From: SG8-4 sp964598225
GTDB lineage: Bacteria; Planctomycetota; Phycisphaerae; Sedimentisphaerales; Anaerobacaceae
Length of the DNA stretch: 64,000 nt
Direction: 5' to 3'
Assembly: GCA_964598225.1 (NCBI GenBank)
Contig: CAZRBG010000006.1
Location: 84,523 to 148,522, forward strand
Every line of letters begins with the position of its first letter. The stretch's first letter is position 1. A program made the translations under genes and the position numbers. Shown in pieces: positions 9,726 through 17,350 of the stretch. Under the pieces are notes generated by a model. That model did not search any database. It saw only the letters and a list, made by a program, of their open reading frames with translations, and was not told where the DNA came from.

Positions 9726-10079
9726 CGCCACTACTAAATGAGCCCTGATCGGGGAATCCAATATCGGCTACGGCGACTCGCGGCCCGGCGCCGGAAAAAG
9801 TGCTTCGTTTGCTCGCTTTGGATCGAATCCGTTCTCCACTGAGAGGAATCGTTACCGTCTGGTAGCCCGGCGGGTGGACTGCAATCAAATTACATCTCGT
9901 ATGGAAAACAACCACGTCGCTTTGCGGCGACCAATGGATTTTCTCGATCGAATTGATGTCTCCGGCCAATTTGGCAACGAACCGAAAGTGGATATTGTCG
10001 CTGCGGTGAATGTACAGAGACTGATTGGGCTACTTTCATATTTCTCTTTCTCACATTGTTCTTCCGTAATCCACACTTT
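9726..10079. other. Intergenic region with possible gene remnant
   Basis: No intact gene. On the minus strand an open frame from about 10029 down to 9770 reads like real protein (IHWSPQSDVVVFHTRCNLI), reminiscent of one blade of a WD40/TolB-like propeller. It has stops immediately upstream and no start with a ribosome site, so it is at best a decayed fragment. No RNA gene or repeat recognised. Confidence 0.3.
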
Positions 10080-10799
10080 CTATTGTGATGTTTCCGGCAT
10101 CTTCTTTCCGGATTTCAGGCAGCATTTTGCGAACGTTCCAATGCCCAACAGAAGCCCGGCCGCGAACAACCAGCGATAGAAGTATGCTTCGAAGCCCGGC
10201 TCTGTTATATGGAGACCGGCAATGCAAAATGACGCAACGATTGTAAGTCCCGCCGCGGCAAAGGCAAGCCAGTCACAGAGAGTCGGTCGCACCCACCGCC
10301 CGCGAGAGTCCAGATAGAGGATTACGACGGCCCATACGAGCCAGACAAGTGAGATAATGACCGGATACAACACCGGCGAGGCCCAGGTTACGGGGATCAG
10401 AAACAGTATATCCCAGTCCATAATCGCGGCGGGCCAGCCGATCAGGACCTTGAGCCAGACGTAGTAGAAAATGTCCCAGACGGCGAAGATGGTCAGAAAA
10501 TATGCGAACCGCTGCTGCCAATTTCGCCCGGCCAGCCAGCATGCTGTCAGGATCAAGACCATCGTTGCCGCTTCCCTGCCGATTTCGTTTAAGAGCAGTC
10601 TTTTCAAGTGCGGCTCCTCACTGAAAAGCTTCATGGGGAAGTGGAAACCGTCCGGATGGAAGATCTGTCTGAGGTAGACAACTACCGAAGCTTCGATGTT
10701 CGCGAAGGCGACGCCGAAGACAACAACGACGCAGAATTTGGCTATCGTTGTTCTCAAGGGCTCGCTTGGTGCAGCCGGGAGTCTCTCTTGCGATCGCAT
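10080..10799 (-). CDS. Multi-spanning membrane protein of unknown function
   Basis: 239 residues with about six hydrophobic segments (for example VVVFGVAFANIEASVVVYL, MVLILTACWLAG and FLIPVTWASPVLYPVIISL). I recognise no enzyme motif. It begins 4 bases after the ispG stop, and the GGAG in the ispG tail is its only ribosome site, so it is probably translationally coupled to ispG. Similar uncharacterised membrane proteins occur in planctomycete and acidobacterial genomes. A link to isoprenoid metabolism is suggested only by this coupling. Confidence 0.6.
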   Translation of the reverse strand: MRSQERLPAAPSEPLRTTIAKFCVVVVFGVAFANIEASVVVYLRQIFHPDGFHFPMKLFSEEPHLKRLLLNEIGREAATMVLILTACWLAGRNWQQRFAYFLTIFAVWDIFYYVWLKVLIGWPAAIMDWDILFLIPVTWASPVLYPVIISLVWLVWAVVILYLDSRGRWVRPTLCDWLAFAAAGLTIVASFCIAGLHITEPGFEAYFYRWLFAAGLLLGIGTFAKCCLKSGKKMPETSQ

Positions 10800-10803
10800 C
10801 GTA

Positions 10804-11862
10804 TCACAACTTCTCCAGTTCTTTCAGCATCGCCGGGATGATTTCCTCTTCCGGCATGATAGATATCCTGCGGCCGTGGCCATAGATGTACCCTTTACCC
10901 TTCGCGGCACAAATCGCCAGGTCGGCGTCGGCCGCTTCGCCCGGGCCGTTGACAACGCAGCCCATCACGGCAACTCGCAGCGGCTTGTCAAGCTTGCGCA
11001 GGGCTTTTTCCACTCGACGGGCCAACTTGGTAACGTCGATTCCCGCCCTGGCGCAAGTGGGACAGACGATCAACTCCGGGCCGAAACGCTCGGCGAGGCC
11101 AACCGCGACGAGAATCTGTTTCGCGATTTCTGTTTCCTCAACGGGATTTCCGGCCGCGCTTACCCTGATGGTATCGCCGATACCCTCGGCCAGCAGCGTC
11201 CCCAGCGCTATCGCTGAAGGCAGCCGGGCGTCCTCGGGCAGGCCGGCGTGGGTGAGCCCCAGGTGGATGGGATAGTCGAAAGCCTCGGCCATGGCACGGT
11301 TGATCTCGATGGTTCTCACGACGTCGCTGCTCTTGGCGCTGAGAACGAGCGAAGTGAAACTGCGGTTCTCGAAAAACCGGACGTACTTTTTCGTCTCCCT
11401 AAGCATCAAAGCGGTGCGTTTGGTCGCCGGAACGGGTTTATCTTTGAGGTCTCTGATGCTCGCTTCGTTGACTCCAACACGAATTACGACCTTGTGCATC
11501 TTCGCCGCGTCGATGATTCTGAGGATGTCTTTGCGTTTCTTTATATTTCCCGGATTCAGCCGTATTTTGGCGGCTCCGCCTTCTATCGCTTCGATGGCTC
11601 GATCGGGACTGAAGTGAACGTCCGCGATCAGCGGAACGTCAACTTTTTGTACGATCTCTGCAAAAGCTTCGGTATCTGGCCGCCTGGGGACAGCCAGCCT
11701 CACCAGTCCGCAGCCCGCCCGAACGAGCTGCCTTATCTGCCTTACGCAACGTGTGACATCGACCGTCGGCACCTTGGTCATCGACTGAACGACCACGGGT
11801 GCGGACGAGCCGAGCTTAACTGAGCCAACCCGGACTGCTTTTGTTTTCCTGCGCTTGATCAC
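10804..11862 (-). CDS. ispG: 4-hydroxy-3-methylbut-2-enyl diphosphate synthase
   Basis: 352 residues, the compact bacterial GcpE/IspG form. It converts methylerythritol cyclodiphosphate to HMBPP in the non-mevalonate isoprenoid pathway in the cytoplasm, using a [4Fe-4S] cluster. Visible signatures: VQSMTKVPTVDV near the N-terminus, ADVHFSPDRAIEA, KIRLNPGNI, and cluster cysteines in VCPTCARAG and MGCVVNGPGEA, with the following Glu as the usual fourth ligand. The downstream membrane protein starts 4 bases after the stop, suggesting a two-gene operon. Confidence 0.95.
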   Translation of the reverse strand: MIKRRKTKAVRVGSVKLGSSAPVVVQSMTKVPTVDVTRCVRQIRQLVRAGCGLVRLAVPRRPDTEAFAEIVQKVDVPLIADVHFSPDRAIEAIEGGAAKIRLNPGNIKKRKDILRIIDAAKMHKVVIRVGVNEASIRDLKDKPVPATKRTALMLRETKKYVRFFENRSFTSLVLSAKSSDVVRTIEINRAMAEAFDYPIHLGLTHAGLPEDARLPSAIALGTLLAEGIGDTIRVSAAGNPVEETEIAKQILVAVGLAERFGPELIVCPTCARAGIDVTKLARRVEKALRKLDKPLRVAVMGCVVNGPGEAADADLAICAAKGKGYIYGHGRRISIMPEEEIIPAMLKELEKL

Positions 11863-11910
11863 GCAGGGATTCTAACCGGTGCAGCAAGTACGGGCAACAC
11901 AAAATCCGTT

Positions 11911-11932
11911 CGTAGTGACGCCGTAAGGCGTT
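11911..11932 (+). repeat. Dispersed palindromic repeat, GTAGTGACGCCGTAAGGCGTT family
   Basis: One of three near-identical copies (also 17311-17334 and, inverted, 22818-22841). The core ACGCC-GTAA-GGCGT is a perfect palindrome. This copy lies between ispG and the DUF4097-like lipoprotein gene and is followed by a second small inverted repeat (TGCCCTCACGGGCA). Confidence 0.75.
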
Positions 11933-11970
11933 GTCTTTGTATGCCCTCACGGGCACACTACAAGCTGATT

Positions 11971-12819
11971 CTACCTTATCCTTATCGATCCGTTGTGAGT
12001 TTCGAGATACAGGCGCTTTTGGCCGGAGCCGATGGTACCGCTCAGCCTGTTTTTGCTCACTTTACCACTGACCGTTATCGACAGATCGGTGTTTATCGAA
12101 CCGTTATTGGTCTTGGCGTCGATTTTGGCTGAAAAACCGGGTGGTGGCACCAGCTCGATGCTGCCGTTATGGGTTACGATTGAAATTTCATCGACCGGCC
12201 CGGCCGAGTCGCTATAATAGACTTTGACGCTGCCGTTATGGGTCTTCAAATCCGCATCGCCCGAAGCCTCCTCGCAATTGATCGCTCCGTTATGCGTCTC
12301 GAGTTCGAGCGGACCCGAGACATCTTTCGTCGTCACTTTGCCGTTGTGCGTCTTTGCATCAACCCGGCCTGTTATTGCTGCGATCTTCACGGCCCCGTTG
12401 TGTGTGACAAGCTCCAGATCCGTCCGATTGGGGACTGTGGCGTCGAGACTCACGCCGACGGATTTGTTTATCAGGGGTGTTGGTTTTTCGATCTTGACAA
12501 CAAGTCCGTCCGCGACGGGTTCGAGGTTGACCTCGACTTGTTCGGCAAGCTCTATGGCTTCTTGTTCGCTCATTGCCCGCGCCGTTATAGTTGCAACTAC
12601 GTTGCAGTCGACCACGTCGGCGCCGTTTGCCGTGATCGACCCGTTATGGGTCACCGCGACGAGCGTCGAGCCGGGCGACATCGGCGCCGACAAAGTAACC
12701 GTTCTTTGATGCCTGGCCTGCAAGTCGCAACCGCCGATAATCACGGCACAACCGGCAAGGAACACAGCCACACAAAGCAGACAGCTTAATGAAACCTTCG
12801 GGAAGTGATCGTTTGTCAT
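11971..12819 (-). CDS. Lipoprotein with THNG-repeat beta-helix (DUF4097-like)
   Basis: 282 residues with a lipoprotein-type signal (AVFLAGCAV). The protein carries eight strand-turn repeats centred on T-H-N-G (seven THNG, one TNNG), such as VTHNGSIT, KTHNGKVT and ETHNGAIN, spaced about 17-45 residues apart. This is the pattern of DUF4097/head-GIN-type beta-helical cell-surface proteins. Function of the family is unknown; an envelope structural or adhesive role is inferred. A strong AAAGGAG ribosome site lies upstream. The region of about 75-130 resembles a globular insert between the first and second repeats. Confidence 0.75.
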   Translation of the reverse strand: MTNDHFPKVSLSCLLCVAVFLAGCAVIIGGCDLQARHQRTVTLSAPMSPGSTLVAVTHNGSITANGADVVDCNVVATITARAMSEQEAIELAEQVEVNLEPVADGLVVKIEKPTPLINKSVGVSLDATVPNRTDLELVTHNGAVKIAAITGRVDAKTHNGKVTTKDVSGPLELETHNGAINCEEASGDADLKTHNGSVKVYYSDSAGPVDEISIVTHNGSIELVPPPGFSAKIDAKTNNGSINTDLSITVSGKVSKNRLSGTIGSGQKRLYLETHNGSIRIR

Positions 12820-12980
12820 TTTTCGCTCCTTTCATATTGGTATGTTTTGCCTGGTCTCGGTCTTGAATCGCCGCGCGTTGTCATTTTACAGTCTTTCTGG
12901 ACAACGAGACAGTCCCTTCATGGGTTTTTACGGCATCTTTTTTGAAATAGTCGTTGGTGGCGCCGAAATGTTTTCAGGCA

Positions 12981-13030
12981 ATAGATATGGTTTTTCCCGT
13001 CGCGGAGCCGACGGGAAAAACCATATCTAT
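12981..13030. repeat. Perfect 22-bp inverted repeat (hairpin)
   Basis: Left arm 12981-13002 and right arm 13009-13030 are exact reverse complements separated by six bases (CGGAGC). It lies downstream of the first discoidin-like gene (minus strand) and upstream of the DUF4097-like lipoprotein. No T-run follows on either strand, so it is not a textbook terminator. It may be a transcript-processing hairpin or a miniature mobile repeat. Confidence 0.85.
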
Positions 13031-13100
13031 TATCAGGATAGCAGGATATTAAGTTTTTACTGCAAAGGGAGCAATCCAACAGGTCCGCATCACTCAATAC

Positions 13101-13778
13101 TCACAGCGGCCTGCCATAAACTTCCACTTCGATGTAGTGATTCAAGTTGTTCGCGTTGTTGCCGTTGCTGTAGAGTCGGATGTAGCGGCCCGCGACGCCT
13201 TTGGCGTCGATGAGCTTACCCCGGTAAGTTTCGATGTAGTAATTGTCCTCTCCGGCGCCAAGGCCGGCGGAGTTGTCGTGGTCGTTATTGTACAGCGTTC
13301 TGACGTTAGTAGTGAAGTCCGGGTCGTCGGCGGTTTGGACTATCACGTCGAAATACGCCATCGGCCGCTTGTGGTAATGCCAGACTAACACGGCGAAAAT
13401 CTGGTATTGTTCTTCGAGGTCGATAGTGATATGCTGCAAGCCTCCGCTCAGCTCTACCCAACTGCCCTCAGCGGCCTCCTTGTCGCCGTCGGTAATCATT
13501 CCAGCCCGGCCGAAGACAGGTTTGCCGCTGGTCGTTACAGGTTTGCCGAGAGCCACGTTAGTAGTCCCCTCCGGCACGAGGAAAGGTGGCGGATGGCTCG
13601 CAGCGGATTTCCCGAAATCGGCGCTTCTGACGTTTTGCGGCGTTCCGATATACGCCGGTTCCGGCAGTTCAGTCTCAAGCCGAACCGTTGCCGATTCCTG
13701 TGTTTGGTGTACGGAAACAGTTATAGCCCCGCTTACCGCAACGGCGGCGGCTATTAGTCCAATACTAAGAGTTCTCAT
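13101..13778 (-). CDS. Secreted discoidin (F5/8 type C)-like protein 1
   Basis: 225 residues. The start at 13778 is chosen for its AAGGAGA ribosome site directly before a signal peptide (MRTLSIGLIAAAVAVSGA). The mature part (about 75-225) reads as a galactose-binding-like jelly roll: NVALGKPVT, ITDGDKEA, QHITIDLEEQYQIFAVLVWH, ending RYIRLYSNGNNANNLNHYIE and EVEVYGRPL, the typical C-terminal strand. Such domains bind sugars or surface ligands. It is the first of three tandem paralogues; the DNA of its 3' end is nearly identical to that of copy 2, pointing to recent duplication. No catalytic domain is attached. Confidence 0.8.
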   Translation of the reverse strand: MRTLSIGLIAAAVAVSGAITVSVHQTQESATVRLETELPEPAYIGTPQNVRSADFGKSAASHPPPFLVPEGTTNVALGKPVTTSGKPVFGRAGMITDGDKEAAEGSWVELSGGLQHITIDLEEQYQIFAVLVWHYHKRPMAYFDVIVQTADDPDFTTNVRTLYNNDHDNSAGLGAGEDNYYIETYRGKLIDAKGVAGRYIRLYSNGNNANNLNHYIEVEVYGRPL

Positions 13779-13976
13779 GATCGTTCTCCTTCCTTCGCTT
13801 CCGAAATCAAGCTTCATCTTTCCAAAAAGCGTTTGAAACACATTCGTACGGCAGCAAAGCAACCAACCGTTACAACTACTTTCTACGATTACAGGCGTGC
13901 TTTGATTCGGACAAAATTGTATTTAGACTGGATTTTTTCTGCGGAACCGAGAAGACAAAAAGCCCGGCAGGGTACG

Positions 13977-14705
13977 TTATTGCACTGGCCTGCCGTAGAC
14001 TTCCACTTCGATGTAGTGATTCAAGTTGTTCGTGTTGTTGCCGTTACTGTAGAGGCGGACGTAGCGAGCCTTTGCGCCTTTGGCGTCGATCAGCTCGCCC
14101 ATGTTGTTTTCGAGATAGTGCATGTCCGTGCCGACGCCGAGGCCGGCCGAGTTGTCTATGTCGTTGTTGAACAGCGTCTTGACGTTAGTGGTAAAATCTT
14201 GATCGTCAGCGATTTGCACTATGACGTCGAAGTAGACTCTGGGCTGTTTGTGGTAGTGCCACAAAATTATGGTGAAGATCTGATGAGGCTTTTCAAGATC
14301 GATGGTCACATGCTGGAGGAAGGGGGCCAATTCCACGTAGCTGCCGTCCGCGAACTCTTTATCGCCGTCGGTGATCATATCAACATTGCCAATGAACGGT
14401 GACGAATCGCTTGCGACCACGGGCTTGCCCAGAGCGACGTTTGTGGTCCCGGCCGGAACCAGCATAAGCGGTCGCATGGAACGAAAGGGCGCTCTGAGAT
14501 TTTTTACCCTTAGAGGCATCTGCATGCTTACAAACATCGGTCTGGGATATTCTATTTTGAGCTGCATTAATCCGATTATCCGGTAGACCCATTGCGGAAG
14601 AGAGACCTGAGATGCGAGAACCTTCGATCTGAAACTGAGAAATCCGATGTTCCCTATCACTACGATCACCGCGACGGCTGCGAATTTCGCAAACGGACTT
14701 TTCAT
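13977..14705 (-). CDS. Secreted discoidin (F5/8 type C)-like protein 2
   Basis: 242 residues with an N-terminal signal/anchor (FAKFAAVAVIVVIGNIGFL) after an AAGGAT ribosome site. The C-terminal galactose-binding-like domain matches copies 1 and 3 (NVALGKPVVA, MITDGDKEFADGSYVEL, HVTIDLEKPHQIFTIILWHY, and the NLNHYIEVEVYGRP ending). The N-terminal 75 residues differ clearly from the other copies, so the ligand-binding domain is conserved while the leader diverged. Probably exported and sugar- or surface-binding; partner and ligand unknown. Confidence 0.78.
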   Translation of the reverse strand: MKSPFAKFAAVAVIVVIGNIGFLSFRSKVLASQVSLPQWVYRIIGLMQLKIEYPRPMFVSMQMPLRVKNLRAPFRSMRPLMLVPAGTTNVALGKPVVASDSSPFIGNVDMITDGDKEFADGSYVELAPFLQHVTIDLEKPHQIFTIILWHYHKQPRVYFDVIVQIADDQDFTTNVKTLFNNDIDNSAGLGVGTDMHYLENNMGELIDAKGAKARYVRLYSNGNNTNNLNHYIEVEVYGRPVQ

Positions 14706-14790
14706 GTTTGTATCCTTGCATATTGCTTTTGCGATTGCGCTCGCATATTCTGTATTTTCAACTTACCCGGTCCAGGCAACGATTGGCGGC

Positions 14791-15522
14791 TTATCTCAAA
14801 GGCTTGCCGTAGACTTCCACCTCGACGTAGTGGTTCAGGTCGTCGTGGCTGTTGCCGTTGCTGTAGAGGCGGATGTAGCGGGTCTCAACACCTTTGGCGT
14901 CGATCAGCTCGCCTTTGTGGGTTTCGACATAGTTCATGTCGGTCCCGACACCGAGACCCGCCGAGTTGTCGATGTCGTTATTGAACAGTGTTGTGACGTT
15001 CGTGATGAAGTCCGGATCGTCGGCGGTTTGAACGATTACATCCAGATATGCTCTCGCCTCCTTGTGGTAGTGCCAGACAAGCACGGCGAAAATCTCATGA
15101 GTTTCTTCGAGGTCGATGGTTACATGCTGCAGGAACGGGCCCATCTCGACAAAACTCCCGTCGGCCCCTTCCTTGTCGCCGTCTGTGATCATGTCAATCT
15201 CGCCTATGATCGGGTCGGCCTCGCTGGCCGTAACGGGCTTGCCCAGAGCGACGTTTTTAGTCCCTGCAGGCACAAGAAAGGGCGGCCGAACACCCTGCTC
15301 GAGTTTCCTGAGATTGGCAACCTTGATGTCTTTTGGAGTGCCCTCGAACATTGTCGCGGGCAGTTCCGTTTCAAGCGAAACCCAGCCGGGCTTCGAGGTG
15401 GCGGAACCCGATTGCCGTTCATTATCCGCAACGGCATTTGTCCTCAGATGGTAAATACCGGAAACTGCTAAGATGAGGACTGCTACGGCGATCGCAATTA
15501 GTTCTGTGTTCTGCCTTTTCAT
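14791..15522 (-). CDS. Secreted discoidin (F5/8 type C)-like protein 3
   Basis: 243 residues; AGGGGA precedes the ATG and a hydrophobic leader follows (LIAIAVAVLILAVSGIYHL). The C-terminal domain shares the family pattern (NVALGKPVTA, MITDGDKEGADGSFVEM, HVTIDLEETHEIFAVLVWH, and HDDLNHYVEVEVYGKP at the end). It is the promoter-proximal member of the array, with 85-270 base gaps between copies, so the three could be cotranscribed. Its N-terminal linker resembles that of copy 1 (LETELP...GTPK/GTPQ), so copies 1 and 3 share an older common leader. Confidence 0.78.
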   Translation of the reverse strand: MKRQNTELIAIAVAVLILAVSGIYHLRTNAVADNERQSGSATSKPGWVSLETELPATMFEGTPKDIKVANLRKLEQGVRPPFLVPAGTKNVALGKPVTASEADPIIGEIDMITDGDKEGADGSFVEMGPFLQHVTIDLEETHEIFAVLVWHYHKEARAYLDVIVQTADDPDFITNVTTLFNNDIDNSAGLGVGTDMNYVETHKGELIDAKGVETRYIRLYSNGNSHDDLNHYVEVEVYGKPLR

Positions 15523-15819
15523 GGCTGTTCCCCTGTCAGTTATGAGTGCACATAGACTATCTATCCCATACAGCTACTGAGACAATTTTCTATTACAGCA
15601 GAACAATCGATTGTCGCTATAATGTATGACGTTGTTCGGATATATTTGATATAGGCAAAATTCGGTGCCAGAGAAGTTTCTTTAATTCATATAGGGCGTC
15701 TTCAGTTTCTTGCCGCACTTGCTGAAGAGTTAGACGACAGACATTGCTTGCTGAATTTGTGGTGGACATCTATCGCGGCACACGCTACATTTGCATTCGT
15801 TTTTTCATGGCTATAAGTT
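15523..15819. promoter_or_regulatory. Divergent promoter region with palindrome next to a -10 box
   Basis: This 297-base divergent gap separates discoidin copy 3 (minus) from the symporter (plus). A perfect palindrome ACAATCGATTGT (15603-15614) lies just upstream of TATAAT (15618-15623), an arrangement typical of a repressor or activator site on a promoter. Which of the two genes it controls is not clear. The symporter start itself lacks a good ribosome site. Confidence 0.35.
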
Positions 15820-17328
15820 ATGCAGACAAATCTTGGCGTAATTGATACAACTATTCTTATTCTTTACGGCTGCGTGCTGGTCGCGATGGGCGTTTATTAC
15901 AAGCGTAAATGCCGCACGTCCGATCAGTTTATGATCGCCGACCGTTCGATCCCCGCCTGGGCGGCCGGGCTGGCGGTGATGAGCGCGTATACCAGCAGCA
16001 TTTCATACATCGCCACGCCGGGAAAGGCGTACGACTCCAACTGGCACCCCATGATCTTCGCGCTGTGCATCTTCCCGGTCGCCTGGATAGTCTGTAAGTA
16101 TGCCGTGCCGTACTACCGAAAGGCGCGACTGATCTCGGCCTATTCGTTCCTGGAAGACCGGCTCGGCTCCTGGGGGCGCATTTACGCCGCTTTTGCATTC
16201 GTGCTCTACATGATCGGGCGTGTCGCGGTAATCCTGTATCTTGCCAGCCTGCTGCTGGAGACCTTCGTGCCGTGGAATATCGTTACCGTGATTATCATCA
16301 TCGGGCTGATAACCATCATCTACACGCTGCTTGGCGGAATGGAGGCCGTGATCTGGACGGATGTGATGCAGTCGGCGATCATGATTGTGGGGATTCTCTT
16401 TTGTGCCGTCAGTCTGTCGATTCACGTATTTTCCGGGCCTGAGCCGCTGATCCAGACGGCGCTCGAAAATGATAAATTCAGCTTCGGCAGTCTCAAACTC
16501 ACGCTTGCTTCTCAGCGGCATCTACGCGATCGAACCATTTGGGTTATGATAATCTACGGCACTACCGAGGCTTTTCGAAGCCTGCTGGCCGATCAGAACT
16601 ATGTACAGAAATATTGCGCCGTTCCCACCGAGCGCGACGCGAAACGCTCGATCTGGATAGCGATGCTGATCTACATTCCTCTGACTGCGGTTTTTCTTTA
16701 CATAGGGACCTTGCTCTTTGCCTTCTACTCTGCTCCGGAAAATGTGCTCGGTGAGGGAATCACAAAAGGCGATCAGATATTTCCCTTCTACATTGCTACC
16801 GAGGTGCCGATTGTTCTGAAGGGCCTGATCATCGCTGCGATCATCGCCGCGGCTATGAGCACGGTGGACTCGGCACTGAACTGCTCGGCGACAGTTTTGC
16901 TACTGGATTTCTACAAACGCTATTTCAGGCCGCATATCGAAGAAAAATCCAGTCTTGTGTTCCTTCGCATAACCACTGTCGTCTGGGGCGTTCTCGGAAC
17001 CGGTGCGGCACTATTAATGATTCGAGCAAGGAGCATTCTGGACGTCTGGTGGCAAATATCCGGCATCTTCGGCGGAGCGCTGCTGGGTCTGTTCATACTG
17101 GCCTTATTGCGAATTCGCCTGACTCTGCAGCAAGGTCTGATTTCCATCGCGGTCAGCATAACCGTGATTGCGTGGGGAACGTTTGCACGCGATCTGCCCG
17201 ACCGATGGCAGTGGGTGCAGTGCAATCTCGACAGGATTATTGTGGGCGCAGTTGGCACCGCTGCCCTCTTGGTCGTCGCAGGAGTCTTTGCGCTGCTAAA
17301 CCGTCGGAAGTTTGTAGTGACGCCGTAA
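15820..17328 (+). CDS. Sodium/solute symporter (SSS family)
   Basis: 502 residues with about 13 hydrophobic segments. SSS-family features: VYYKRKCRTSDQFMIADRSI with the conserved polar loop after TM1, MSAYTSSISYIATPGKAY in TM2, and the AAIIAAAMSTVDSALNCSAT motif in the later half, which lines the sodium site. It should import a sugar, sialic-acid-like or other small solute with sodium across the inner membrane. The secreted protein that follows 22 bases later is probably cotranscribed, suggesting uptake of its product. The last residues (FVVTP and stop) are encoded by a dispersed palindromic repeat. Confidence 0.9.
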   Translation: MQTNLGVIDTTILILYGCVLVAMGVYYKRKCRTSDQFMIADRSIPAWAAGLAVMSAYTSSISYIATPGKAYDSNWHPMIFALCIFPVAWIVCKYAVPYYRKARLISAYSFLEDRLGSWGRIYAAFAFVLYMIGRVAVILYLASLLLETFVPWNIVTVIIIIGLITIIYTLLGGMEAVIWTDVMQSAIMIVGILFCAVSLSIHVFSGPEPLIQTALENDKFSFGSLKLTLASQRHLRDRTIWVMIIYGTTEAFRSLLADQNYVQKYCAVPTERDAKRSIWIAMLIYIPLTAVFLYIGTLLFAFYSAPENVLGEGITKGDQIFPFYIATEVPIVLKGLIIAAIIAAAMSTVDSALNCSATVLLLDFYKRYFRPHIEEKSSLVFLRITTVVWGVLGTGAALLMIRARSILDVWWQISGIFGGALLGLFILALLRIRLTLQQGLISIAVSITVIAWGTFARDLPDRWQWVQCNLDRIIVGAVGTAALLVVAGVFALLNRRKFVVTP

Positions 17329-17334
17329 GGCGTT
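17311..17334 (+). repeat. Dispersed palindromic repeat overlapping the symporter stop codon
   Basis: Copy two of the TTTGTAGTGACGCCGTAAGGCGTT family. It overlaps the 3' end of the symporter gene: the repeat supplies the last five codons and the TAA. This indicates insertion into the end of the gene with replacement of the original stop. Confidence 0.75.
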
Positions 17335-17350
17335 AAAAGGTAACTTTTGT

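Noticed and set aside
9770..10029. Functional TolB/WD40 gene on the minus strand
   Set aside because: Stops directly upstream, no start codon with ribosome site, and only one blade-like segment; treated as a remnant.
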